Below, in pieces: positions 20,766 through 29,251 of a stretch of DNA of 47,356 nucleotides. The notes beneath the pieces were generated by a model, which searched no databases, was not told the DNA's origin, and saw only the letters and a list, made by a program, of their open reading frames with translations. The stretch covers positions 1 through 47,356 of the forward strand of contig JAAYEL010000060.1 in assembly GCA_012728755.1 (NCBI GenBank). Direction: 5' to 3'. Source of the stretch: Tissierellia bacterium. GTDB taxonomy: Bacteria > Bacillota > Clostridia > Tissierellales > Peptoniphilaceae. Each line of letters starts with the position of its first letter. The first letter of the stretch is position 1. The translations under genes were made by a program, and so were the position numbers.

Positions 20766-21905
20766 TTATTCATATGAATGATATGCTTTTTCGATATTGT
20801 CTAGTATTAGACTGTCTGTGATTTGTGAGATTTCTTTTACGGTTTGCATTAAGCCGGCTGATTTGATTCTTTCTTGTAGTTCTATGCTTTGAGGATCTTC
20901 GGCATTAAAGTGTAGCAATGCTCCGATTCCTTTTACTATATTATCTACTGGTAGGTTGAAGGATAGGGCAGTTTCTAAAGGCTTTACAAATCTTTCTCCT
21001 GGGGAAAGTTTTCTTATAGGCTCACGTCCTACTCTTGTCACATCATCTTTTAGATATGGGTTTTTGAATCTATTTAGGATTTTGTCGATGTATTTATAGT
21101 GAGCTTCTTTATCAAAGCCAAATTTATGAATTAGTGAATCACCAGATTCTTTCATTGCGGCAGACACGATAGTGCTAACTCTTTCATCTTCAATAGCTTC
21201 ATCGATGGTTTTTAGACCATAGATTGAGCCAAGGTATGCTGTGATAGCATGTCCTGTGTTTAGTGTAAATAGCTTTCTTTCAATATAAGCTAAAAGATTA
21301 TCTGCAAGATTCATGCCTTCAATTGAAGGGATCTCGCCCTTAAAACCATCTTTTTCTACATTCCACTCGTAAAATTTTTCTACTGTCACATCTAATGGAT
21401 TTTCATTATGTGATGGAGGTACTATTCTATCTACTGAACAGTTTGGAAAACCAACATATTTATCTGCATATACTCTTTGCGACTCATCAAGATTGTCGTA
21501 AACATGATCTTTAAGAGCTGATGATGCATAAATAGCGTTTTCGCAAGCTATGATGTTTAGATATCTTTCAGAATTTCCTTCCATACGCTTAACAATTGCT
21601 TTTGCTATAGATGGGGCAATCTTTGCTAAATTTAGTGGACCTACTGCTGTAGTAACTATATCTGTATCGACTAGCTCTTCTACTATAGGGCCTGTTACTG
21701 AATTTACTGCTCTAATTCCTTCTACTTTTATATCTTCTAATTCAACATCCATGATATGGATAGTATATCCTTTATCTTCATTCATCAGATTTACTACATT
21801 ATCAAATACATCAGCAAATACTAGTTCATAACCTGATTGATTTAGAAGATAACCTATAAATCCTCTACCTATATTACCTGCTCCAAATTGAATAGCTTTT
21901 TTCAT
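20766..21905 (-). CDS. mtlD: Mannitol-1-phosphate 5-dehydrogenase
   Basis: A 379-residue enzyme that oxidises mannitol 1-phosphate to fructose 6-phosphate with NAD+. The N-terminus 'AIQFGAGNIGRGFIG' is the family's dinucleotide-binding loop. Further family marks are 'TAVGPLNLAKIAP', 'IIACENAIYASS', 'GFPNCSVDRIVPP', 'EWNVEKDGFKG', 'KLFTLNTGHAITAYLG' (catalytic Lys and His region) and 'PIRKLSPGERFVKPL'. Length is normal. It is the last gene of the mtlA-mtlR-mtlF-mtlD operon, nine bases after mtlF, and feeds the product of mannitol uptake into glycolysis. The start ATG 21905 is supported by AGGAG (minus strand) just upstream. Confidence 0.96.
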   Translation of the reverse strand: MKKAIQFGAGNIGRGFIGYLLNQSGYELVFADVFDNVVNLMNEDKGYTIHIMDVELEDIKVEGIRAVNSVTGPIVEELVDTDIVTTAVGPLNLAKIAPSIAKAIVKRMEGNSERYLNIIACENAIYASSALKDHVYDNLDESQRVYADKYVGFPNCSVDRIVPPSHNENPLDVTVEKFYEWNVEKDGFKGEIPSIEGMNLADNLLAYIERKLFTLNTGHAITAYLGSIYGLKTIDEAIEDERVSTIVSAAMKESGDSLIHKFGFDKEAHYKYIDKILNRFKNPYLKDDVTRVGREPIRKLSPGERFVKPLETALSFNLPVDNIVKGIGALLHFNAEDPQSIELQERIKSAGLMQTVKEISQITDSLILDNIEKAYHSYE

Positions 21906-21914
21906 TTTTATCTC

Positions 21915-22337
21915 CTATGCACCAAATGCATCAAGAAAATCTTGTTCGTCTGTTGTTACTTTTAATCTCTCAACTAACTCATCTTCAATCTTAATAGCGA
22001 TATTAGATAAGATTTCTAAGTGTTCGTCGCCTTTTCCTGCTATACCTATTACTAAATATGCAAGTTCTTCATCGAATTGAACGCCTTGAGGATATTGTAA
22101 AAATACTACTCCACTTTCTTTTATAGTGTTTTTTGCTTCATTTGTTCCATGTGGGATAGCAATACCTAGACCCATATATGTTGTCATTACTTTTTCTCTT
22201 TCAAGCATATAGTCAATATATGATGGTTCAACACAACCCTTATCAACCAATTTTTGTCCAGCAGCTATGATAGCTTCTTCCTTTGTTACGCTTTCTAGTC
22301 CTAGAAAAATATCTTCTTTCTTTAATTTTAGTTCCAT
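21915..22337 (-). CDS. mtlF: Mannitol PTS enzyme IIA component
   Basis: A 140-residue stand-alone EIIA of the fructose-mannitol family. It takes phosphate from HPr on the His of 'LGIAIPHGTNEAK' (about residue 64) and passes it to the EIIB domain of MtlA. Other family marks are 'EEAIIAAGQKLVDKGCVEPSYI', 'MLEREKVMTTYMG' and 'GIAGKGDEHLEILSNIA'. Size is normal for MtlF. It lies between mtlR and mtlD, with GGAGACG upstream of the ATG at 22337. Confidence 0.94.
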   Translation of the reverse strand: MELKLKKEDIFLGLESVTKEEAIIAAGQKLVDKGCVEPSYIDYMLEREKVMTTYMGLGIAIPHGTNEAKNTIKESGVVFLQYPQGVQFDEELAYLVIGIAGKGDEHLEILSNIAIKIEDELVERLKVTTDEQDFLDAFGA

Positions 22338-22354
22338 AATCGTCTCCTTTATTT

Positions 22355-22726
22355 TTATTTGTTACATTGTGTACTAATTAAACTTAATATATCTGTCAAT
22401 ATGATAGAAAGTATATTCTCTCTATCTAAGACCCTTATCGCATTGAGCAATTGCGGATTTTCAATAAGCGACATACTTATTCGGCTAAATAACTCAACTA
22501 CATGTGATGGAGCGCTCTTTGATACGATCATGATGACCATCATTTGCTCCTTATCCTTTAGATACCCAAAACCCAAAACAGATTTCTTAATATCGGCATT
22601 TGCATGCATCAAGTGTAGATTTAATTCCGAGAAATATGTACCACCAATTCTATTACGCCTTTTTAAAGCCTCTTCTATAACCGCTTCTTCAATAGTATCA
22701 TCAGCAACTTTACTCGCTGCTAACGC
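22355..22726 (-). pseudogene. mtlR: C-terminal EIIA-like domain of MtlR, cut off by an in-frame TAG
   Basis: These 123 codons continue the mtlR frame directly after the TAG at 22727-22729, with no shift. They encode 'DDTIEEAVIEEALKRRNRIGGTYF', then 'LHLMHANADIKKSVLGFGYL' and 'HVVELFSRISMSLIEN', which is the fold of the PTS EIIA-2 domain that ends MtlR-type regulators; the His in 'LMHAN' corresponds to the phosphorylatable His of 'IPHG'. With the TAG read as sense, MtlR would be 723 residues, near the family's usual length. No plausible ribosome binding site restarts the domain until an internal ATG pair near 22612. It may be lost, or made by readthrough. Confidence 0.75.
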
Positions 22727-24526
22727 CTATAAATCTTCACTTTCATCAGATTGGAAAAACTTAATATTCTCGTAAATCTTGCCTAAATCTAATGATAGGT
22801 GAAATGCATTTTTCAAGCTTTCCATACTATCTTGATAAACTAGTTTTTTATCTTCATCCAAACTATTTTTTATGTGTTTAGCAGGCTTTGGAGCAAAATC
22901 AGTTATGTTAGAATCAACTCTTTTTAGCGCGCTAGCATAAAGTTTATCTCTAGAAAGATTTCTCACAAGATCTCTTATCTTCATATAGTCATCTTCGCTT
23001 GGAAGAGCCGCTACATTTATATAAGCTACACCAAATATGCTATCATGCTCAAAATACTTAGATATATCAACTGTAGAGATAACTAGATCAATGTTATTTT
23101 CATCAAGATAGGCTTTCGTAAGTTGAAGTATTGAGACATTCTCAACTATGTTAAAATTACTAAATCTTTGGTTAAGCTTAGTGCTTAGCAATTTAGAAGT
23201 CCCAAAACCAGTAGGGCATACCGTGATGATATTTATCATAGCCTGATCTATGATTCTTTTCTCAATTGCTGTGATAAAATGAATCGCGATATATCCTATC
23301 TCATCTTCTGGAATCTTAGTTGATTCATCTAAAACTGAATTTTGCATGATAATCTTAGGTGAGATTTTCTCTAAAATATCATAAATCTCAGTATACTTAT
23401 CTCTGATATCATCCAAAATTGGATTTCTAATATTGAGATTCATTTTTAATCTATTTAATGCAGGTGTGATATGAGCTTTCAAATCATGCTCTAATCTCTC
23501 ATCTTCATGAAGGTCTAGTTGAAATATATTTTCCATAGCATTTATCAACGCTTTAGTGATTTGCAATGATTCAAGGATATCATCAATATTTGTCTTTTCT
23601 TGACCACTTAGTATGATATTTGCACCTTTAATATGCATGGCTATATAAGAAATCTCAACTTCAGGGATATTAATTTCAAAAGTCTCTTCAAGTTTTTCTA
23701 CAATCTTTTTAGCAAAGATATATTCTTGAGAGTCAGAGATAACATCTATAAAGTCTTGATTTACCTGGGTTTTCTCATCTAGCTTTAATCTTTCTAATGC
23801 CAAAGATATATGAACGACCAAACCTACATAGGCATTATCTGATAGACTCATATGAAGTTCATTAAATACGATATTAAGAACTTCTTTGACTTTATCGATA
23901 GTCTCTCGATTTATCATAGCTAATACATCATTTTGTTGGATTAAATCTATCTTGACTTCATCGGCTATATCCTTAATCATCTCAAGCCTTTTGTTATCAT
24001 CCATACTTTCATAAATAAGTGATGTTTGAGCTTTTCTAAATGAATACTCGTCTCCATTGATACTAATGCCTTCGCCTCTTTTCCTTACTAATTCAAGAGA
24101 GAATTGATCAAGCCATATTTGTATCTCATTTAAATCTTGAACTAAAGTCTTTTCAGAAATGTTTAGATAATCTGTAAAGGCATAGTATTTGATAGGCTGA
24201 TCAGAGACAAATAACCTAGATAATATAAATCTGATTCTATCCTTACGCTCATATTGCTTATGCGTGCTAATCATATCTAAGAGCTCTTTTATGTATTCTG
24301 TCATCTCGTCAGGTTCTTCTAGATTAATTCCCACACCTGGTTTTTTCGATAAGGTAAAATCATTTTCATACAGCCAGTTCTCACAAGCTATCAAATCTCT
24401 TTGAACTGTTCTAGTACTCAAACCTAATTCCTTAGCTATGTCAGTGACAGTGATAGGCTCTTTATCTTTAGACGGTAGCATCAATATAATATTCTTTTGT
24501 CTTTGAGATAGTTTTTGTTTTTTCAT
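22727..24526 (-). CDS. mtlR: Mannitol operon activator MtlR, truncated before its EIIA domain
   Basis: A 599-residue PRD-type transcription activator. The N-terminus has a DeoR/Mga-like helix-turn-helix ('VTDIAKELGLSTRTVQRDL', residues about 23-41) and a second winged helix ('YYAFTDYLNISEKTLVQDLNEI'). Two PTS regulation domains follow (about 190-290 and 300-410), with His in 'LVVHISLALERL', 'YIAMHIKG' and 'YIAIHFITAIEKR'. An EIIB-Gat-like domain has 'ITVCPTGFGTSKLL' with the phosphorylatable Cys. In the family, phosphorylation of PRD2 by HPr and of the EIIB/EIIA domains sets activity. The frame ends at TAG 22727 after 'FFQSDESEDL', while the EIIA domain continues in the same frame. It lies between mtlA and mtlF; its own operator is likely the palindrome at 26157. 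Confidence 0.88.
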   Translation of the reverse strand: MKKQKLSQRQKNIILMLPSKDKEPITVTDIAKELGLSTRTVQRDLIACENWLYENDFTLSKKPGVGINLEEPDEMTEYIKELLDMISTHKQYERKDRIRFILSRLFVSDQPIKYYAFTDYLNISEKTLVQDLNEIQIWLDQFSLELVRKRGEGISINGDEYSFRKAQTSLIYESMDDNKRLEMIKDIADEVKIDLIQQNDVLAMINRETIDKVKEVLNIVFNELHMSLSDNAYVGLVVHISLALERLKLDEKTQVNQDFIDVISDSQEYIFAKKIVEKLEETFEINIPEVEISYIAMHIKGANIILSGQEKTNIDDILESLQITKALINAMENIFQLDLHEDERLEHDLKAHITPALNRLKMNLNIRNPILDDIRDKYTEIYDILEKISPKIIMQNSVLDESTKIPEDEIGYIAIHFITAIEKRIIDQAMINIITVCPTGFGTSKLLSTKLNQRFSNFNIVENVSILQLTKAYLDENNIDLVISTVDISKYFEHDSIFGVAYINVAALPSEDDYMKIRDLVRNLSRDKLYASALKRVDSNITDFAPKPAKHIKNSLDEDKKLVYQDSMESLKNAFHLSLDLGKIYENIKFFQSDESEDL

Positions 24527-24630
24527 AATTATATTTTACCCATTTAGAGCATATCTTATTGCATAAATAATTTATTAGTTTTGTTTTCTTACTTATCCAA
24601 AAATTTAATCAATTTTCAGATAAGTAAGAA

Positions 24631-24655
24631 GGGGAGAATAAATCTCCCCAATCTA
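24631..24655 (-). terminator. Hairpin between mtlA and mtlR
   Basis: Stem GGGGAGA / TCTCCCC (24631-24649) with a short A/T loop. The following minus-strand bases (TTCTTACTTATC) are only modestly T-rich, so it may act as a partial terminator that lowers mtlR, mtlF and mtlD relative to mtlA, or as an mRNA 3'-end stabiliser. Confidence 0.5.
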
Positions 24656-24678
24656 ACTGTTCATTTCATTATTATTTT

Positions 24679-26073
24679 CTAGATAAATCTATTCTTCAAT
24701 TCGTCGATATTTTTATCGCTTAAGAAGTTGTTGATTGCGATGATTTCGTATCCTGCGTTTTCATCTAATCTGCCAACTAGGTTTTGATGAGTTACTACTA
24801 CATCAGTTCCTTGTGGGATATCAGATACTTGAGAGTGAACTACTGTTACTTCTCCAGGATAGTCTTTAATTAGGTTTCTAAATTTTGAAGCTCCCATTGC
24901 TGATGAACCCATTCCTGCGTCACAAGCAAATACGATTTTCTTAATTTCATTAGCTGTTCTTTTTCCTGTAACAACTTTTTGTCCTTTGCTAGCTGCTTTT
25001 TCTTCAGATAATTGTTTAGAAGCTGCATCTAAATCTTGACCAGTACCTTTTGTAGCTGCTCTTTTTACGAAGAATGCTGCTATAACAAATGCTACTAAAG
25101 CTGATAATACTACAGATATGATTACTGGAATATGACTTCCTTTTGCTGCCATTGATAAGATAGCGATGATACTTCCTGGTGAAGCTGGTGCTACTAATCC
25201 AGCATTCAATACGCTATTAGTTAATACTCCTGTCACGCCACCTCCGATAACTGCTAGTAATAATGCAGGGTTCATAAGTACGTATGGGAAGTAAATTTCG
25301 TGAATACCACCAAAGAAGTGAATGATCATAGCTCCTGGTGAAGATGATTTAGCATCACCTTTACCAAATACGAAGTAAGCTAATAATATTCCAAGTCCTG
25401 GTCCTGGGTTTGCTTCGATTAAGTACATGATTGATTTTCCAGCTTCGGAAACTTGGTTAGCTCCGATAGGTGAGAAAATACCATGGTTGATTGCGTTATT
25501 TAAGAATAAAATCTTACCTGGTTCAACAAATAGTGATACTAGAGGAAGTAATCCTTTAGATACTAAGAAGTTTACACCTGCTTCTAAAACGCCTGTGATT
25601 GCTGTTACGAATGGACCAACTGCATAGTAACCAAGTATTGCTAAAAGCATACCTAAGATACCAATAGAGAAGTTGTTTACTAACATCTCAAAACCAGTTT
25701 TGATCTTTCCTTCTACCATTTGGTCGAATTTTTTAATAACAAAACCACCAAGAGGTCCCATTAACATAGCTCCAAGTAACATTGGGATTTCTGCTCCTAC
25801 AACAACCCCCATTACTGAGATAGCACCCATAACTGCTCCTCTTTCTCCACCTACCATCTTACCACCTGTGTATGCGATAAGGATTGGTAATAAATACTTA
25901 AGAATTGGGTCTACCATAGTTGCTAATTTTTCATTTGGTGCGTAACCAGTTTTAATGAATAATGCCGTAATAAATCCCCAAGCAATAAATGCTCCGATGT
26001 TTGGCATAACCATTCCACTTAGGAATCTACCAAATTTTTGAACTGAGTTTTTTAAATTTCCTTGTTTGCTCAT
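24679..26073 (-). CDS. mtlA: Mannitol PTS permease, enzyme IICB
   Basis: A 464-residue membrane protein that imports and phosphorylates mannitol. The EIIC part (about residues 1-340) has many hydrophobic helices and family signatures 'GRFLSGMVMPNIGAFIAWGF', 'NNAINHGIFSPIG' and 'FGGIHEIYFPYVLM', with the substrate-site Glu in 'GGIHEIYFP'. A linker follows (KGTGQDLDAASKQL). The EIIB domain at about 375-464 has 'FACDAGMGSSAMGASKF', whose Cys carries the phosphate. There is no EIIA domain; that is supplied by MtlF. It is the first gene of the operon, with an MtlR-like operator, a good promoter and a cre-like site upstream. The ATG at 26073 has AAGGAGAAAG before it. Confidence 0.95.
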   Translation of the reverse strand: MSKQGNLKNSVQKFGRFLSGMVMPNIGAFIAWGFITALFIKTGYAPNEKLATMVDPILKYLLPILIAYTGGKMVGGERGAVMGAISVMGVVVGAEIPMLLGAMLMGPLGGFVIKKFDQMVEGKIKTGFEMLVNNFSIGILGMLLAILGYYAVGPFVTAITGVLEAGVNFLVSKGLLPLVSLFVEPGKILFLNNAINHGIFSPIGANQVSEAGKSIMYLIEANPGPGLGILLAYFVFGKGDAKSSSPGAMIIHFFGGIHEIYFPYVLMNPALLLAVIGGGVTGVLTNSVLNAGLVAPASPGSIIAILSMAAKGSHIPVIISVVLSALVAFVIAAFFVKRAATKGTGQDLDAASKQLSEEKAASKGQKVVTGKRTANEIKKIVFACDAGMGSSAMGASKFRNLIKDYPGEVTVVHSQVSDIPQGTDVVVTHQNLVGRLDENAGYEIIAINNFLSDKNIDELKNRFI

Positions 26074-26108
26074 ATCTTTCTCCTTTATATTTTTTATTTT
26101 CTAATTAG

Positions 26109-26138
26109 ATTATATATCTTAATAGATGGCTTAATCAA
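26109..26138 (-). promoter_or_regulatory. Promoter of the mannitol operon
   Basis: On the minus strand, TTGATT (26138-26133), an 18-bp spacer and a consensus TATAAT (26114-26109), about 35 bp upstream of mtlA. Confidence 0.6.
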
Positions 26139-26156
26139 CGTGAAGAAAGCACATTT

Positions 26157-26178
26157 TTGTCGGCAACGATGGTGACAA
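26157..26178 (-). promoter_or_regulatory. Putative MtlR operator
   Basis: An interrupted palindrome, plus strand TTGTCGGC - 6 bp - GGTGACAA, sits about 20 bp upstream of the -35 box. MtlR activators are known to bind TTG.CA...TG.CAA-type inverted repeats in this position. The outer TTGTC/GACAA bases match; the inner bases are less symmetric. Confidence 0.55.
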
Positions 26179-26239
26179 CTTTTCCATATAAAATGATTAT
26201 TGATTATAATTTTTGAATTTGTTTTCTGTGAAATGTTTT

Positions 26240-26252
26240 TGAAAGCATTTCA
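26240..26252 (-). promoter_or_regulatory. cre-like catabolite repression site
   Basis: TGAAAGCATTTCA resembles the CcpA site TGAAARCGYTTTCA with the central CG changed to CA. It also forms part of a larger inverted repeat GTGAAATG...CATTTCAC (26228-26254). Its distance from the mtlA promoter, over 100 bp, and a location between two divergent genes leave its target uncertain. Confidence 0.4.
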
Positions 26253-26368
26253 CCATTAATAATGGTTATGGGGGAATATGGCTAAAAACACATATTACAA
26301 AAAAGTTACAGATTATTAAGAAAATATGACAAAAATGCCCATTCTTGTAAAATGTGAGTGAAAATAGG

Positions 26369-26397
26369 TTGATTTAAACATGTAAATTGTTTAGTAT
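26369..26397 (+). promoter_or_regulatory. Promoter of the SH3b amidase gene
   Basis: TTGATT (26369-26374), 17-bp spacer, TAGTAT (26392-26397), about 50 bp upstream of the ATG. Confidence 0.5.
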
Positions 26398-26447
26398 TTA
26401 AATTAGTTCAAACTATGAAAACGGTAGCAACTAGGAAAGGGGTAAAT

Positions 26448-28670
26448 ATGAAAATTTATAAGAGAATTGCATCATTCGCTTTTGCAATTTTATTTTTGTT
26501 TAGCTTTGCTATGAACGACGTTCAAGCAGCACAAGAATATACACTAAATAATAAAGTAAACATATATACAAATGCTGTTGATGCTTCTAACGGGACAAAC
26601 CCATCAGGTACATATTCAGCAGGAGATTATTTTATATATAAAGAATATAATGGCATGTACAACATCTCAACTATCCCTACTTCTCCAGGGGGATGGATGA
26701 ATCCACAAGATAATTCAACTACAACAAACACAATTGATACAACTACTACAGACAGGACCACAATTTGGTCACAACCTACGAAAGTTTATCAAACAACAGC
26801 TTCTGCAGTAAATGTAAGAACAGGAGCAGGTACTTCATACAGGTCATTAGGATTAATTTATAGTGGATCAATTTTCGAAGGAACATTACAAAGTAATGGT
26901 TGGATAAAATTTGTTTTCAACGGTCAAACAGCTTATACAAGTGCAGACTATCATAGAGAATATACTACAACTACTACAAGATATACGACTGGAACAGTTA
27001 ATATAAGAGATAAAGCAAGCTTAAGCTCATCAAATGTAGTTGGTTCTTATGCAAAAGGTCAGGCGGTTCAAGGAATCAAATTAGGCGATTGGTTTAGAAT
27101 AACATATAATGGAAAAGTGGCATATATATCATATAGCCTAACAACTTCTACTAGACCAACTACTTCAACAACTACTACAACATCAACAAGTAAAGTTTAT
27201 ATAACTACAGGAAATTCAGTAAATGTAAGAACAGGTCCAAGCACATCATATAGGTCATTAGGTTTCAACTATAATGGCTCAATCTTTGAAGGAACTAAAC
27301 AAAGCAATGGTTGGATTAAATTCACTTATAAAGGTCAAACAGCTTATACAAGTGGAGACTACTATAGAGAGTACACTACTACAACAAAAAGAGTTGTCAC
27401 AGCAGTACTTAATGTAAGAAATAAACCTAGTTCAACAGGAGATTCAAGAGTAATTGGAAGTTTCACAAAAGGGACAAACATTACAGGCATCAAACTAGGC
27501 GATTGGTTTAGAATTAACTACAACGGTCAAATCGGATACGTTTATTACAAATATACTAGCCCATCTGGCGATACTCAAACAGTGGCACCAAAACCAGTGG
27601 TACCAACTAAAGAGGTTAGATATGCATCAGAATATCTTAACGTTAGACAAACACCTTCACTAACTGGCACTATAGTAGGATTATTAGACAAGGGTGCTAG
27701 AATAGAAGGATTCAAAGAAGACGATTGGTTCAAAATAACATTTGAAGGTAACACTAGATATGTTAGCTATGAATACACTTTAAGTGAGAGTGAAATGCCA
27801 ACACCAACATTAGCAAATACACATAAAAGAACAGTAACCGCTTCAGTAAATGTAAGATCTAAAGCTTCAGATACTAGTGAGATTTATGGTAGCATCGCTG
27901 CTGGCACTCAAATTAATGGTATTCTTGATGGAAGCTGGGTTAAATTTGTTTATGGAAAATCTATAGGCTACATTTATGCTGGTTTTTCAAGAGCCGATGA
28001 GCCTGAGACAAGAGTTGAACCAACACCATCACAAGGCAATGAAACTACTATACCATCAACTGGTTCCGGAGAATTTATCCTAGCATTAGACCCTGGACAT
28101 GGATTTGGTAGCGGACATAATCGTGGTGGAGTATTATTCAATGAAGGTGATCAAAATTATTATTTCTCTCAAACATTAACTCAAGAAGCAAACAAGTATA
28201 AAAATGTAAGAGTAGTAAATTCAAGATCAACTATTTACGATGATCCTTCATTATCAGGAAGAGCTGCTTTTGGTAAAGGCGCTGATTTATTCCTATCACT
28301 TCATACAAACGCAGCAACTGGTTATGGAGCTGAGTCAATAAGAGGGGTAGAAGTATTTAGCAGTCATTATAGTGAAAATATCGACCTAGGTAATAAAATT
28401 ACTAAAATGGTAGCATCACTTCTTAACACTCCAAATAGAGGAACAAAATTCCTAACATATAGCGGAGCACTTTACAGAAGTCCACTAGCAGGAGCCACTG
28501 ATTATTGGGGAGTATTCAGATACGACAACAATGCCAAAACAAAATATCTAATCGAATTTGTATTCCATACAAATTACCAAGATTCAAAAGCCTATCTAGA
28601 CAACCAACAAGCACTAGCAAGAAACTTAATGGAACTAATAGCAAATGAATATGGATTAGAAAGAAAATAA
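26448..28670 (+). CDS. Secreted N-acetylmuramoyl-L-alanine amidase with six SH3b repeats
   Basis: A 740-residue cell-wall hydrolase. ATG 26448 is chosen because AAAGGGG lies just upstream and the signal peptide (KIYKR, hydrophobic core, cleavage near VQAAQ) starts there. Residues about 27-85 form an N-terminal module ('YTLNNKVNIYTNAVDASNG', 'AGDYFIYKEYNGMYNIS', 'GGWMNPQDN') shared with the NlpC/P60 protein at 33663. Six bacterial SH3 domains follow at about 111, 177, 249, 312, 388 and 458, each with the 'VNVR..' strand. After a Pro/Thr linker comes an Amidase_3 domain (about 541-740) with the zinc ligands in 'LDPGHGFG' (His about 551), Glu in 'FNEGDQNYYFS' and His in 'LSLHTNAA', and the catalytic Glu in 'YLIEFVFHTN'. 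SH3b domains probably hold it on peptidoglycan. Confidence 0.92.
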   Translation: MKIYKRIASFAFAILFLFSFAMNDVQAAQEYTLNNKVNIYTNAVDASNGTNPSGTYSAGDYFIYKEYNGMYNISTIPTSPGGWMNPQDNSTTTNTIDTTTTDRTTIWSQPTKVYQTTASAVNVRTGAGTSYRSLGLIYSGSIFEGTLQSNGWIKFVFNGQTAYTSADYHREYTTTTTRYTTGTVNIRDKASLSSSNVVGSYAKGQAVQGIKLGDWFRITYNGKVAYISYSLTTSTRPTTSTTTTTSTSKVYITTGNSVNVRTGPSTSYRSLGFNYNGSIFEGTKQSNGWIKFTYKGQTAYTSGDYYREYTTTTKRVVTAVLNVRNKPSSTGDSRVIGSFTKGTNITGIKLGDWFRINYNGQIGYVYYKYTSPSGDTQTVAPKPVVPTKEVRYASEYLNVRQTPSLTGTIVGLLDKGARIEGFKEDDWFKITFEGNTRYVSYEYTLSESEMPTPTLANTHKRTVTASVNVRSKASDTSEIYGSIAAGTQINGILDGSWVKFVYGKSIGYIYAGFSRADEPETRVEPTPSQGNETTIPSTGSGEFILALDPGHGFGSGHNRGGVLFNEGDQNYYFSQTLTQEANKYKNVRVVNSRSTIYDDPSLSGRAAFGKGADLFLSLHTNAATGYGAESIRGVEVFSSHYSENIDLGNKITKMVASLLNTPNRGTKFLTYSGALYRSPLAGATDYWGVFRYDNNAKTKYLIEFVFHTNYQDSKAYLDNQQALARNLMELIANEYGLERK

Positions 28671-28675
28671 AAACC

Positions 28676-28707
28676 AAGGTATATCGAATCGATATACCTT
28701 TTTTTTA
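28676..28707 (+). terminator. Terminator of the amidase gene
   Basis: Stem AAGGTATATCG / CGATATACCTT with an AAT loop, then eight T. Confidence 0.85.
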
Positions 28708-28763
28708 TGTAAAATACTGCTTTGCCCAGTTTAACATAGTTTTGCAAAGTTTAAATAAGGTTC

Positions 28764-28882
28764 GACATGCTAGTTTGGCGATTTTGGTAAACTAGCACGT
28801 AAGCACCTTAATTTAAAAAGATAGCGACCTTTGGTCGCTTTCTATCCATGAGATAAAAGGTAGGTTTTGCTATGCAAAACCT
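28764..28882. repeat. Mixed short hairpins in the spacer after the amidase gene
   Basis: A single 38-nt unit with ACATGCTAGTTT...AAACTAGCACGTA ends (28764-28801) is followed by AGCGACC/GGTCGCT (28823-28839) and AGGTTTTGC/GCAAAACCT (28862-28882). These are one member each of three families seen as clusters elsewhere in the window. There is no gene in 28708-29233. Confidence 0.65.
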
Positions 28883-28958
28883 TTCATTCTCCTATTCTTA
28901 CACCTAGCTCAAAACAATACGATTCTCTGAAACTCACCCTAGCGCCCCAAACTTAATA

Positions 28959-29144
28959 TTTTTCACAGAAAAGTCCGATGCGAGGAATCCGCAGACAAGA
29001 AGCTTCATTAGTGTGGCGACCTGCTAGACAGTGCAAATTGAATTCATTTTTAACCTAATATATGTTGGGCAGTTTAAGCAGGTCGCATATAAATAGAAAG
29101 CTTCGCCAGTCGAGGCACGCAGCAAGGATCTTTTCTGTGAAAAA
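28959..29144 (-). repeat. Dispersed structured repeat element, copy 3 (186 bp, opposite orientation)
   Basis: Inverted relative to copies 1 and 2. Its ends are TTTTTCACAGAAAAGTCC and GGATCTTTTCTGTGAAAAA, again complementary to each other but different from the other copies. The right block (GCGAGGAATCCGCAGAC read on plus), GAAGCTTC and the base stem GCGACCTGCT / AGCAGGTCGC are conserved, while the inside of the central hairpin is unrelated in sequence to copy 1. It lies upstream of the polyamine operon promoter. Confidence 0.8.
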
Positions 29145-29169
29145 ACATTCTAAAATAAACATTTAGGTA

Positions 29170-29197
29170 TTGATTTATTGTGCTATTCTGCTATAAT
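29170..29197 (+). promoter_or_regulatory. Promoter of the polyamine operon
   Basis: TTGATT (29170-29175), 16-bp spacer, TATAAT (29192-29197), with a TGC just before the -10. Confidence 0.65.
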
Positions 29198-29251
29198 ACT
29201 ACTTGGTGTTTAATAAATTAAGAATTTTATTTAGTGACGAGAGGAGGACAT

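Noticed and set aside
29234..29251. GTG start six codons upstream in the XRE-cupin regulator
   Set aside because: The strong GAGGAGGA lies inside this stretch and serves the ATG at 29252.
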